Positions 1 to 6,633 of a stretch of DNA of 19,745 bases are shown one piece after another. The DNA is taken from assembly GCA_900550525.1 (NCBI GenBank), contig URSN01000024.1:1-19745 (forward strand), in the 5' to 3' direction. Made by a program: the position numbers and the translations under genes. This DNA comes from an uncultured Eubacteriales bacterium. Lineage in GTDB: Bacteria > Bacillota > Clostridia > Christensenellales > CAG-138. The notes under the pieces were generated by a model. That model was not told the origin of the DNA. It saw nothing but the letters and a program-made list of their open reading frames with translations, and did not search any database. How positions within the stretch are numbered: the stretch's first letter is position 1; each line of letters opens with the position of its first letter.

Positions 1-1876
1 GCTCGATGCGGCCGTAGCGCAGGCGCTGCCGGGCGCGCGTGCGCACGCGCCGCTCCCTGGCGCGCGTGATGCCCACATAGCACAGCCGCCGCTCCTCCTC
101 CAGCCGGTCCGGGCTGAACTGCGACTGCTGCGAGGGGAAGAGCCCCTCCTCCAGCCCCGTGAGGAACACGACCGGGAACTCCAGCCCCTTGGCGCTGTGC
201 AGCGTCATGAGCGAGACCTGGCCGCCGTCGCCCTCCATATCGTCCGTGGTGGTGAACAGCGCCACCGTCTCAAGGAACTGCTGCAGCGCATCCTGTCCCT
301 GCGCAAGGCCCTGCTCAAACTCGCGCGCATAGCCGACCAGCTCCTGCACGATCTGCGCGCGCGCCTCGTAATTCTCCGGCCGGTCGCTGCGCAGGAACCC
401 GTCGTAGCCGATGCGCTCGAGCAGCAGCTCCATCATGTCGGCAAGCGGCATCGTGCCCACCGCGGCGTATACCTCCTGCAGCAGCGCGCAAAACGGGGCA
501 AAGCGCGCGGCCAGCCGCGGCGGCAGCGCGCCCTCGCCCGCCATGGCCGCGGGCAGCAGCGGCAGTCCCTCCTTCGCGGCGGCCTCGGCAAGCTGCGAAA
601 GCGCCGCCTCGCCGATGCCGCGGCGCGGCGTGTTCACCACGCGCAGGAAGGCCGCGTCGTCGTTCGGGTTTTGCAGCAGGCGCAGATAGGAGAGGATATC
701 CTTCACCTCCGCGCGCTGGAAGAACGACGTGCCGCCGTACACGCGGTACGGGATGTCGTAGCTTTGCAGGTACATCTCCAGCGCGCGGCTCTGCGCGTGC
801 GTGCGGTACAGCACGGCAAAATCCCCGTAGCGCCGGCCCTCCTGCCGCACGCCGCGCAGGATGCTGCCGCACACGAAGGACGCCTCGTCGCGCTCGTCGT
901 CCGCCTCGTACAGCTCGAGCGGCAGGCCCTCGCCCTGCGCCGTCCACAGTTTTTTCTGCTTGCGCGAGGCGTTGTGCGCGATCACGCGGTTGGCCGCGTC
1001 CAGGATGCGGCCGGTGGAGCGGTAGTTCTGCTCGAGCCGCACGACCTTCGCGCCGGGAAAATCCTTTTCAAACTCCAAAATATTGCGGATGTCCGCGCCG
1101 CGCCAGCCGTAGATGCTCTGATCGTCGTCACCCACGACGCAGAGGTTGCGGTGCGCCGCCGCCAGCCGCTGCACGATGTGGTACTGCGCAAGGTTCGTAT
1201 CCTGATACTCGTCCACGAGGATGTAGCGGAAGCGCTGCTGATAGCGCTGCAGCACCTCCGGGAATCGCTCGAACAGCTCGAGCACCTTGAGCAGCAGGTC
1301 GTCAAAATCGAGCGCGTTGTTGTGGCGCAGCGCCTTTTCATAGCGGGCGAACGCGTCGCACACCTGCTGCGGCGCGCCCTCCTCGCGCAGCAGGCGCGCC
1401 GGGTCGAGCGAATGGTTCTTCGCGTCGGAGATGCGCGCGGCGAGCATGCGCGGGGTGTAGACCTTGTCGTTGAGCGAGAGCTCGCGCACGATGCGCCTGA
1501 GCAGCGCCTGCTGGTCCGCGTCGTCATAGATCGAGAACGTGCGCTCATAGCCGAGCCGCTCGATCTCCCGCCGCAGGATGCGCGCGCAGCAGGCGTGGAA
1601 CGTGAGCACCCACATGCCCTCCGCCGCGCCGCCGGTGAGCGCCTCCACGCGCGCGCGCATCTCGCCGGCGGCCTTGTTCGTAAACGTCAGCGCCAGGATC
1701 TCCCACGGCGCGGCGCCCTGTTCGGCCAGCAGGTAGGCGATGCGGTGCGTGAGCACGCGCGTCTTGCCGCTGCCCGCGCCGGCGAGCACCAGCAGCGGCC
1801 CCTCCGTGGCGCGCACGGCCTCCAACTGCTCCGGGTTGAGCCCCGACAGATCCAGCTTGCCCTCAATGCCATCCAT
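1..1876 (-). CDS. pcrA: ATP-dependent DNA helicase PcrA/UvrD (SF1A), C-terminus cut by window edge
   Basis: This is a superfamily 1A 3'-5' DNA helicase used in repair, replication restart and removal of RecA filaments. Read leftward from ATG at 1876 it begins MDGIEGKLDLSGLNPEQLEA, the usual PcrA start with the Q-motif. The Walker A motif LAGAGSGKTR lies near residue 35, motif II VDEYQDTN near 220, motif III GDDDQSIYGWRG near 250, motif IV LEQNYRS near 285, motif V TLHSAKGLEF near 570 and motif VI CYVGITRARE close to the window edge. About 625 codons are visible; family members run to about 720-750, so roughly the last 100 residues are missing. No Shine-Dalgarno sequence precedes the ATG, and a TATAAT lies only 7 nt upstream, so the mRNA may be leaderless. 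In-frame GTG codons at 1894 and 1900 also lack an RBS. It is transcribed divergently from the thrC operon. Confidence 0.95.
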   Translation of the reverse strand, partial: MDGIEGKLDLSGLNPEQLEAVRATEGPLLVLAGAGSGKTRVLTHRIAYLLAEQGAAPWEILALTFTNKAAGEMRARVEALTGGAAEGMWVLTFHACCARILRREIERLGYERTFSIYDDADQQALLRRIVRELSLNDKVYTPRMLAARISDAKNHSLDPARLLREEGAPQQVCDAFARYEKALRHNNALDFDDLLLKVLELFERFPEVLQRYQQRFRYILVDEYQDTNLAQYHIVQRLAAAHRNLCVVGDDDQSIYGWRGADIRNILEFEKDFPGAKVVRLEQNYRSTGRILDAANRVIAHNASRKQKKLWTAQGEGLPLELYEADDERDEASFVCGSILRGVRQEGRRYGDFAVLYRTHAQSRALEMYLQSYDIPYRVYGGTSFFQRAEVKDILSYLRLLQNPNDDAAFLRVVNTPRRGIGEAALSQLAEAAAKEGLPLLPAAMAGEGALPPRLAARFAPFCALLQEVYAAVGTMPLADMMELLLERIGYDGFLRSDRPENYEARAQIVQELVGYAREFEQGLAQGQDALQQFLETVALFTTTDDMEGDGGQVSLMTLHSAKGLEFPVVFLTGLEEGLFPSQQSQFSPDRLEEERRLCYVGITRARERRVRTRARQRLRYGRIE

Positions 1877-1882
1877 GCCAGC

Positions 1883-1913
1883 ATTATAGCACACCCGCAC
1901 GGGCGCTTGACAA
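1883..1913 (-). promoter_or_regulatory. Predicted SigA-type promoter of pcrA
   Basis: On the minus strand TTGTCA (1913-1908) and TATAAT (1888-1883) are separated by 19 nt. The expected transcription start, 6-8 nt past the -10, falls on or next to the pcrA ATG at 1876. The -35 is embedded in CTTGTCAAG, the same nonamer used by the divergent promoter at 1994-2002. The 19-nt spacer is longer than the 17-nt optimum. Confidence 0.55.
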
Positions 1914-1994
1914 GGGTGCCGGCGCGAATTGCCCGCGCGATTTGCCGCGGCGGCGGCAGGAACGTGTCAAAAAGCGAAACTTTTCCGGTTTGGC

Positions 1995-2024
1995 TTGTCA
2001 AGCCGCGCCCGATGGGGCTATAAT
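1995..2024 (+). promoter_or_regulatory. Predicted SigA-type promoter of the P-loop/thrC/S41/ahcY operon
   Basis: TTGTCA (1995-2000), an 18-nt spacer and a perfect TATAAT (2019-2024) lie 53 nt upstream of the TTG start at 2078. No other clear promoter is visible before the next three genes, which are 30, 13 and 7 nt apart, so this probably drives all four. Confidence 0.75.
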
Positions 2025-2077
2025 GATAAAAACATACCGCGCCCGTTCGGGCCAGTAACAAAACGGAGGGTCACGTC

Positions 2078-2497
2078 TTGATTGGAGTCATTTTCGGAGA
2101 GAAGGGTACGGGGAAGACGAAGCGCCTGCTGCAGCACGCCAACCGCACCGCGGCCGATGCCAAGGGCAGCGTGGTCTTTATCGACGACGACAACAGCTAC
2201 ATGTTCGACCTGAGCTCCGCCATCCGCTTCATCAACGCGGCGGAGTACGGGATCGAAACGCCCAAAATGCTCTACGGCTTCCTCTGCGGCATCTGCGCGC
2301 AGGACTTCGACCTGGAATACATCTACATCGACGGGTTCCTGAACTTCGTCCGGCACGACCTGGCCTCGCTCGAGGGCCTGTTCGCCGACCTGACGGCCTT
2401 CTCGGAAAAGCATGGCGTCAACATCGTCATGAGCGTGAGCGGCAACGCGGATATGCTCCCGCCGTTCATGCGCGAGATGGTGCTGCAGATCACCTGA
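2078..2497 (+). CDS. Small P-loop NTPase of unknown function
   Basis: This is a 139-residue soluble protein. It has an N-terminal Walker A, GEKGTGKTK (residues 7-15), and a Walker B-like strand EYIYIDGF near residues 85-92 ending in Asp. I see no membrane segment and no fused domain, so it is essentially a minimal P-loop fold. Similar short ATP-binding proteins occur in Clostridia and are often labelled hypothetical or misnamed PilT-like; I recognise no specific function. The start is TTG at 2078, preceded by GGAGGG (2065-2070) at 7 nt, and Walker A placement near the N-terminus supports it. It is the first gene of the thrC operon, ending 30 nt before thrC. ATP binding is well supported by the motif; ATPase activity and a link to threonine synthesis are not shown. 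Confidence 0.8.
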   Translation: MIGVIFGEKGTGKTKRLLQHANRTAADAKGSVVFIDDDNSYMFDLSSAIRFINAAEYGIETPKMLYGFLCGICAQDFDLEYIYIDGFLNFVRHDLASLEGLFADLTAFSEKHGVNIVMSVSGNADMLPPFMREMVLQIT

Positions 2498-2527
2498 GAC
2501 CCGACGGCAGAGAAGGAAGAAAAGAAT

Positions 2528-4003
2528 ATGCAGTTTCTCAGTACGAGGGGCGCCGCCGCCGTCTCCGCGGCACAGGCCATCGTGCAGGGCATGTGCCCCT
2601 CGGGCGGGCTGTACGTGCCCGCCGATTTCCCGCAGCTGGACGCGGAATCGCTCCTGGACGGCGGCTATGCGTCCGCGGCGCGCGCCGTGATGGCGCCGTA
2701 CCTGGCGCACGTTTCGCAGGCGGCGCTTATGGACATGATCGCCGCCGCCTACCATAGCTTTGACGATCCGGCCGTCACGCCCGTGCGGGCGCTGACGCAG
2801 CAGCAGAGCGTGCTCGAACTCTGGCACGGGCCGACGATGGCCTTCAAGGACGTGGCGCTCCAGATGCTGCCGCACCTGATGCGCTCCGCGCTCGACGCAA
2901 CGGGCGAGCGCCGGCAGCTCTACATCCTCGTGGCCACCTCGGGCGACACGGGCAAGGCGGCGCTCGCCGGCTTTTGCGGCGTGCCGGGCACGCGCGTGCT
3001 CGTGTTCTATCCCGAGGGCGGCGTGTCGCGCGCGCAGCGGCTGCAGATGGTCACCCAGGAGGGGGACAACGTGGACGTGTGCGCCGTGCGCGGCAACTTT
3101 GACGACGCGCAGACGGCCGTCAAGCGCATCTTCGCCTCGCCGGAGGCGCGCGCGCAGCTCGACGCGCTGGGCTACCGGCTCTCGAGCGCCAATTCCATCA
3201 ACTTCGGCCGCCTGCTGCCGCAGATCACCTACTACTTCACCGCCTATGCCGCGCTGCGGCGCGCCTGCCGGATCGCCCCGGGCGAGGCGGTCAACTTCTG
3301 CGTGCCCACGGGCAATTTCGGCGACATCCTGGCCGGCTACTACGCAAAGCGCATGGGCCTGCCGGTGCGCCGGCTCATCTGCGCGTCCAACCGCAACAAC
3401 GTGCTGGCCGACTTCTTCGCCACGGGCGTGTACGACGACCGCCGCCCGTTCTACCGCAGCATGAGCTGCTCGATCGACATCCTGATCTCGAGCAACCTGG
3501 AGCGGCTCCTGTTCGAGCTGGCCGGGCGCGACGCGGCGTGCGTGCGCGCGTGGATGCGCTCGCTGAACGAGACCGGCTCCTACGCCGTGGGCGCGGCGCA
3601 GCGCGAGGCGCTCGCCGAAGTATTCGCCGCCGGCTGGTGCAGCGAGGAGGACACGCTCGCCGCCATCCGCCGCGTGTTCGAGCGGCACGGCTACCTGATG
3701 GACCCGCACACCGCCGTGGCCGAGACCGTCTACGCCCGCTACGCGGAGCAGACCGGCGACGCGACGCAGACGGTGCTGCTCTCCACCGCCAACCCCTACA
3801 AGTTCGCCACGGCCGTGCTCTCCGCCTTCGAGACGCCCGGCGCGGACGATTTTGAAAACGCCGACCGCCTGCACGCGCTCACCGGCGCGCCGGTGCCGCG
3901 CGGCCTGTCCGAGCTGCTGGGCAAGCCCGAGCGGCACCTGGACGTGTGCGGCCTGGACCAGATGCAGCAGCGCGTCATCGCGCCCGTGCGCGGGACCGTT
4001 TGA
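2528..4003 (+). CDS. thrC: Threonine synthase
   Basis: Threonine synthase is a PLP enzyme converting O-phosphohomoserine to L-threonine and phosphate, the last step of threonine synthesis in the cytosol. The 491-residue product fits the longer, E. coli/yeast-like class. The N-terminus MQFLSTRG and GGLYVP match the family. The PLP-binding lysine is K107 in MAFKDVALQ. The ATSGDTGKAALAGF segment and the phosphate-binding GNFGDILAGYYAKRMGLP follow, and a C-terminal DPHTAVAETVY segment is also typical. An RBS (GAAGGAAG) precedes the ATG. It sits 30 nt after the P-loop gene and 13 nt before the S41 protease, in one operon. No leader peptide or T-box is apparent between promoter and first gene. Confidence 0.96.
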   Translation: MQFLSTRGAAAVSAAQAIVQGMCPSGGLYVPADFPQLDAESLLDGGYASAARAVMAPYLAHVSQAALMDMIAAAYHSFDDPAVTPVRALTQQQSVLELWHGPTMAFKDVALQMLPHLMRSALDATGERRQLYILVATSGDTGKAALAGFCGVPGTRVLVFYPEGGVSRAQRLQMVTQEGDNVDVCAVRGNFDDAQTAVKRIFASPEARAQLDALGYRLSSANSINFGRLLPQITYYFTAYAALRRACRIAPGEAVNFCVPTGNFGDILAGYYAKRMGLPVRRLICASNRNNVLADFFATGVYDDRRPFYRSMSCSIDILISSNLERLLFELAGRDAACVRAWMRSLNETGSYAVGAAQREALAEVFAAGWCSEEDTLAAIRRVFERHGYLMDPHTAVAETVYARYAEQTGDATQTVLLSTANPYKFATAVLSAFETPGADDFENADRLHALTGAPVPRGLSELLGKPERHLDVCGLDQMQQRVIAPVRGTV

Positions 4004-4016
4004 AAGGAGGCGCGCC

Positions 4017-5195
4017 ATGGAGCAGCCACGACCGCGCCGCGGGCGCATCGCCCCCATCGTCGCCGCCGCAGTGGCGGCGTCGCTGCTGACGGCGGCGCTG
4101 TGCGCGCTGCTGATGGGCCGCCGGTTGCAGCCCATCGAGCAGATGATGCGCACCATCGAGGATACGTACTACTATTATGACGAAAACGTCGGCAGCGAGG
4201 ACGCGCTGATCGACGCGGCGCTGCGCGGCATGGCCGCCGGCATCGGCGACCGGTACGCGCAGTACTTCACCGCGGAGGAATACGCCTCGTTTTTGCAGAG
4301 CAATTCCGGCGAGAACACGGGCATCGGCATCCTCATCTCCCAGACGGAGGAGGGCTGCGTGATCGAGCGCGTATATGAGGACAGCCCCATCGCCGCGACG
4401 GATGCGCGGGCCGGCGACCTGGTCGTCTCCATCAACGGCACGGCGCTCGACGGCCTGACGCTCGACGAGGCCGCCGCGCTCATCCGCACCGACGGGACGG
4501 AGAACACGCTCGTCCTGCGGCGCGGCGGAGAGACGCTCACCGTATCGGCCGCCGCCGCCGTCTACCACGTGCCCAACAGCGCCTATGAGATGCTCTCCGG
4601 CGGCGAGGGCTACCTGCGCCTGATCCAGTTTGAGGGGCACGTGGCCGAGGAAGCGGCCGAGGCGCTCGAATCGCTCAAGGCGCAGGGCGCCGCGTCGCTC
4701 GTGCTCGACCTGCGCGGCAACCCCGGCGGCATGCTCGACCAGGTGCTGGCCGTGGCGGACCTGTTCCTCGGCGAGGGCGAGCTGGTCGCCAGCACGCGCA
4801 CGCGCACGGAGACGACGCGCGCCTATTATACCGAGGACGAGGACGCGTTCGGCCTCCCCGTCGTGGTGCTGGTCAACGGCGATTCCGCCTCCGCTTCGGA
4901 GCTGCTCGCCGGCGCGCTCAAGGACCACGGCGCCGCCACCGTGATGGGCACGCAGACGTACGGCAAGGGCATCGTGCAGACGTTCTACCGCCTGCCCGCC
5001 AACGGCGGCTACGTCAAGCTGACCACCGACGCCTATTTCACGCCCTCCGGCGTGTGCGTGCAGGACGTGGGCATCACGCCGGACGTCACCGTCGAGCTGC
5101 CGGAGGCATACCGCGGCGTGCCGCTTGAGAGCCTGCCGCGCGAGCAGGATGCGCAGCTTGCCGCCGCCGTCGCATATCTCACGGAAGGAGCGTGA
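4017..5195 (+). CDS. S41 family C-terminal processing peptidase (CtpA-like), membrane-anchored, PDZ domain
   Basis: Carboxyl-terminal processing proteases of family S41 cleave exported substrates outside the membrane with a Ser/Lys dyad. The 392-residue product has a basic N-terminus, then one hydrophobic helix (about residues 12-33) serving as signal anchor. A helical segment with YYYYDEN and GDRYAQYFT follows, then a PDZ domain (about 95-180; GIGILISQ, SPIAATDARAGDLVVSINGT) and the protease core with LVLDLRGNPGG. The nucleophile is the middle serine of DSASASE (about S292), and the general-base lysine is K317 in TYGKGIVQ, 25 residues later as in characterised members. The start at 4017 is fixed by AAAGGAGG (4003-4010); upstream in-frame codons would overlap thrC. 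The ctpA/ctpB subtype and the substrate cannot be decided. Confidence 0.93.
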   Translation: MEQPRPRRGRIAPIVAAAVAASLLTAALCALLMGRRLQPIEQMMRTIEDTYYYYDENVGSEDALIDAALRGMAAGIGDRYAQYFTAEEYASFLQSNSGENTGIGILISQTEEGCVIERVYEDSPIAATDARAGDLVVSINGTALDGLTLDEAAALIRTDGTENTLVLRRGGETLTVSAAAAVYHVPNSAYEMLSGGEGYLRLIQFEGHVAEEAAEALESLKAQGAASLVLDLRGNPGGMLDQVLAVADLFLGEGELVASTRTRTETTRAYYTEDEDAFGLPVVVLVNGDSASASELLAGALKDHGAATVMGTQTYGKGIVQTFYRLPANGGYVKLTTDAYFTPSGVCVQDVGITPDVTVELPEAYRGVPLESLPREQDAQLAAAVAYLTEGA

Positions 5196-5202
5196 CCGCC
5201 GC

Positions 5203-6468
5203 ATGAGCGCGTCTGCCGCCGCAAACAGCCGCATCCGCGACAGATCCCTCGCCCCCGCCGGCGAGGACAAGATCGAATGGGCGCGGCGCAATATGCCGCT
5301 GCTCGCCCGCATCGAGGCGCAGTTCCGTCAGGAAAAGCCGTTCTCCGGGCTCAAAATCGCCCTGTCCATCCACCTCGAGGCCAAGACCGCCTGCCTGTGC
5401 CGCGTGCTCGCCGCGGGCGGGGCCGAGATGCACGTGACCGGCAGCAACCCGCTCTCCACGCAGGACGACGTGGCGGCGGCGCTCGCCGCGGGCGGGGTCC
5501 GCGTCTGCGCGCGCCACGGCGCGGCGCAGCGGGAGTATGAGGCCGATATCCAGAGCACCGCCGCGTGCCGGCCGGACATCGTCATCGACGACGGGGGCGA
5601 CCTGCTGCACGCGCTGCTTTCGGGCGGCCCCGCGCTCTGCGCCGGCGTCCTGGGCGGCTGCGAGGAGACGACCACCGGCGTGCTGCGCCTGCGCGCGCTC
5701 GAGCGCGAGGGGCGGCTGCCCTTCCCGATGATCGCCGTCAACGACGCCGACTGCAAGCACCTGTTCGACAACCGCTACGGCACGGGCCAGTCCGTGTTCG
5801 ACGGCATCGACCGCACGACGAACCTGATCGTCGCGGGCAAGCAGGTGGTCGTGGCCGGGTATGGCTGGTGCGGCAAGGGCGTGGCCATGCGCGCGCGCGG
5901 GCTGGGCGCCAAGGTCATCGTCACGGAGGTGGACCCGGTGCGCGCCATCGAGGCCGTGATGGACGGCTTTGCCGTCATGCCCATGGCCGAGGCGGCGGCG
6001 CTTGGCGACCTGTTCATCACCGTCACGGGCAACTGCGGCGTGATCGGCGAGGACGCCTTCGCGCGCATGAAGGACGGCGCGGTGCTGTGCAACGCCGGGC
6101 ATTTCGACGTGGAGGTGGACGTGCGCGCGCTCGCCCGCCTGGCGCGCGAGCGGCGGCAGATGAAGCCGAACATCGAGGGCTTTTGCATGGCCGACGGCCG
6201 CTGGCTCTACCTGCTGGCGCAGGGGCGGCTGGTCAACCTCGCCGCGGGCGACGGGCACCCGGCGGAGATCATGGACATGAGCTTTGCCATCCAGGCGCTG
6301 TCGGCCCGGTACCTGGCGGCGAGCGGGCGCGGCCTGCCGGCGCGCGTGACCGCCGTGCCGCGCGAGATCGACCTGGCCGTGGCGCGCCTCAAGCTCGAAA
6401 CGCTGGGCCTTTCCATCGACGCGCTGACCGACGCGCAGCGCGCCTACCTGAGCGGCGCGGGCGGCTGA
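5203..6468 (+). CDS. ahcY: Adenosylhomocysteinase (S-adenosyl-L-homocysteine hydrolase)
   Basis: This NAD-dependent enzyme reversibly splits S-adenosylhomocysteine into adenosine and homocysteine, clearing the product inhibitor of SAM methyltransferases. The 421-residue product is the shorter bacterial/archaeal form lacking the insertion of eukaryotic and proteobacterial enzymes. Visible family signatures include HLEAKTACL, VTGSNPLSTQDDV, the ETTTGVLRL segment, VNDADCKHLFDNRYGTGQS, the Rossmann GYGWCGKG (residues 219-226) and CNAGHFDVEVD. The ATG at 5203 lies 7 nt after the protease stop; AAGGAG at 5185-5190 sits inside the end of that gene, a slightly long 12-nt spacing. It closes the operon. 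Some short homologues prefer other S-nucleosylhomocysteines such as the inosine form, so substrate preference is not certain. The neighbouring genes show no methyl-cycle partner. Confidence 0.95.
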   Translation: MSASAAANSRIRDRSLAPAGEDKIEWARRNMPLLARIEAQFRQEKPFSGLKIALSIHLEAKTACLCRVLAAGGAEMHVTGSNPLSTQDDVAAALAAGGVRVCARHGAAQREYEADIQSTAACRPDIVIDDGGDLLHALLSGGPALCAGVLGGCEETTTGVLRLRALEREGRLPFPMIAVNDADCKHLFDNRYGTGQSVFDGIDRTTNLIVAGKQVVVAGYGWCGKGVAMRARGLGAKVIVTEVDPVRAIEAVMDGFAVMPMAEAAALGDLFITVTGNCGVIGEDAFARMKDGAVLCNAGHFDVEVDVRALARLARERRQMKPNIEGFCMADGRWLYLLAQGRLVNLAAGDGHPAEIMDMSFAIQALSARYLAASGRGLPARVTAVPREIDLAVARLKLETLGLSIDALTDAQRAYLSGAGG

Positions 6469-6493
6469 GCCGGCGCTGCCCCGGCGCGCGGCT
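6468..6493 (+). terminator. GC-rich hairpin after ahcY, possible weak terminator
   Basis: AGCCGGCGC (6468-6476) can pair with GCGCGCGGCT (6484-6493) with a one-base bulge and a 7-nt loop. It begins within the ahcY stop codon. No T-run follows, so it is at best a weak or factor-assisted terminator, or a 3'-end stabilising hairpin. Confidence 0.3.
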
Positions 6494-6526
6494 GAGCGCG
6501 GGCGGCGCGTCCTTATAAATTGATGG

Positions 6527-6555
6527 TTTACAACGCGCGGCGAAACTGATAATAT
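6527..6555 (+). promoter_or_regulatory. Predicted promoter of the EF-G-like gene
   Basis: TTTACA (6527-6532), a 17-nt spacer and TAATAT (6550-6555) sit in an AT-rich pocket within otherwise GC-rich DNA. Transcription would start near 6562, leaving a leader of about 70 nt before the ATG at 6634. The leader contains a small imperfect hairpin (TGGG at 6571-6574 with CCCA at 6593-6596, and CCG with CGG inside). Confidence 0.6.
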
Positions 6556-6633
6556 AAACGTTGGCTATCATGGGTCATTCCGGCTGACGGAGCCCATTCA
6601 CATGCGCATCAAGCAAAGGCAGGGGGTACGGGA

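Noticed and set aside
1907..1912. TTGACA on the plus strand as a rightward -35
   Set aside because: No acceptable -10 hexamer occurs 16-19 nt downstream; the sequence is explained by the leftward pcrA promoter.
197..2023. 608-codon rightward open frame opposite pcrA
   Set aside because: It lies antisense to a helicase with all SF1 motifs. Its protein is Arg/Ala/His/Leu-rich low-complexity sequence with no motif, a known by-product of high GC codon bias.
2018..4156. 712-codon leftward open frame opposite thrC
   Set aside because: It is antisense to a complete threonine synthase and crosses an operon promoter; the composition is typical of a GC shadow frame and there is no ribosome site.
6571..6596. 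Leader hairpin upstream of the EF-G-like gene as a riboswitch
   Set aside because: The stem is short and interrupted, and I recognise no riboswitch or ribosomal-protein leader consensus in the roughly 70-nt leader.
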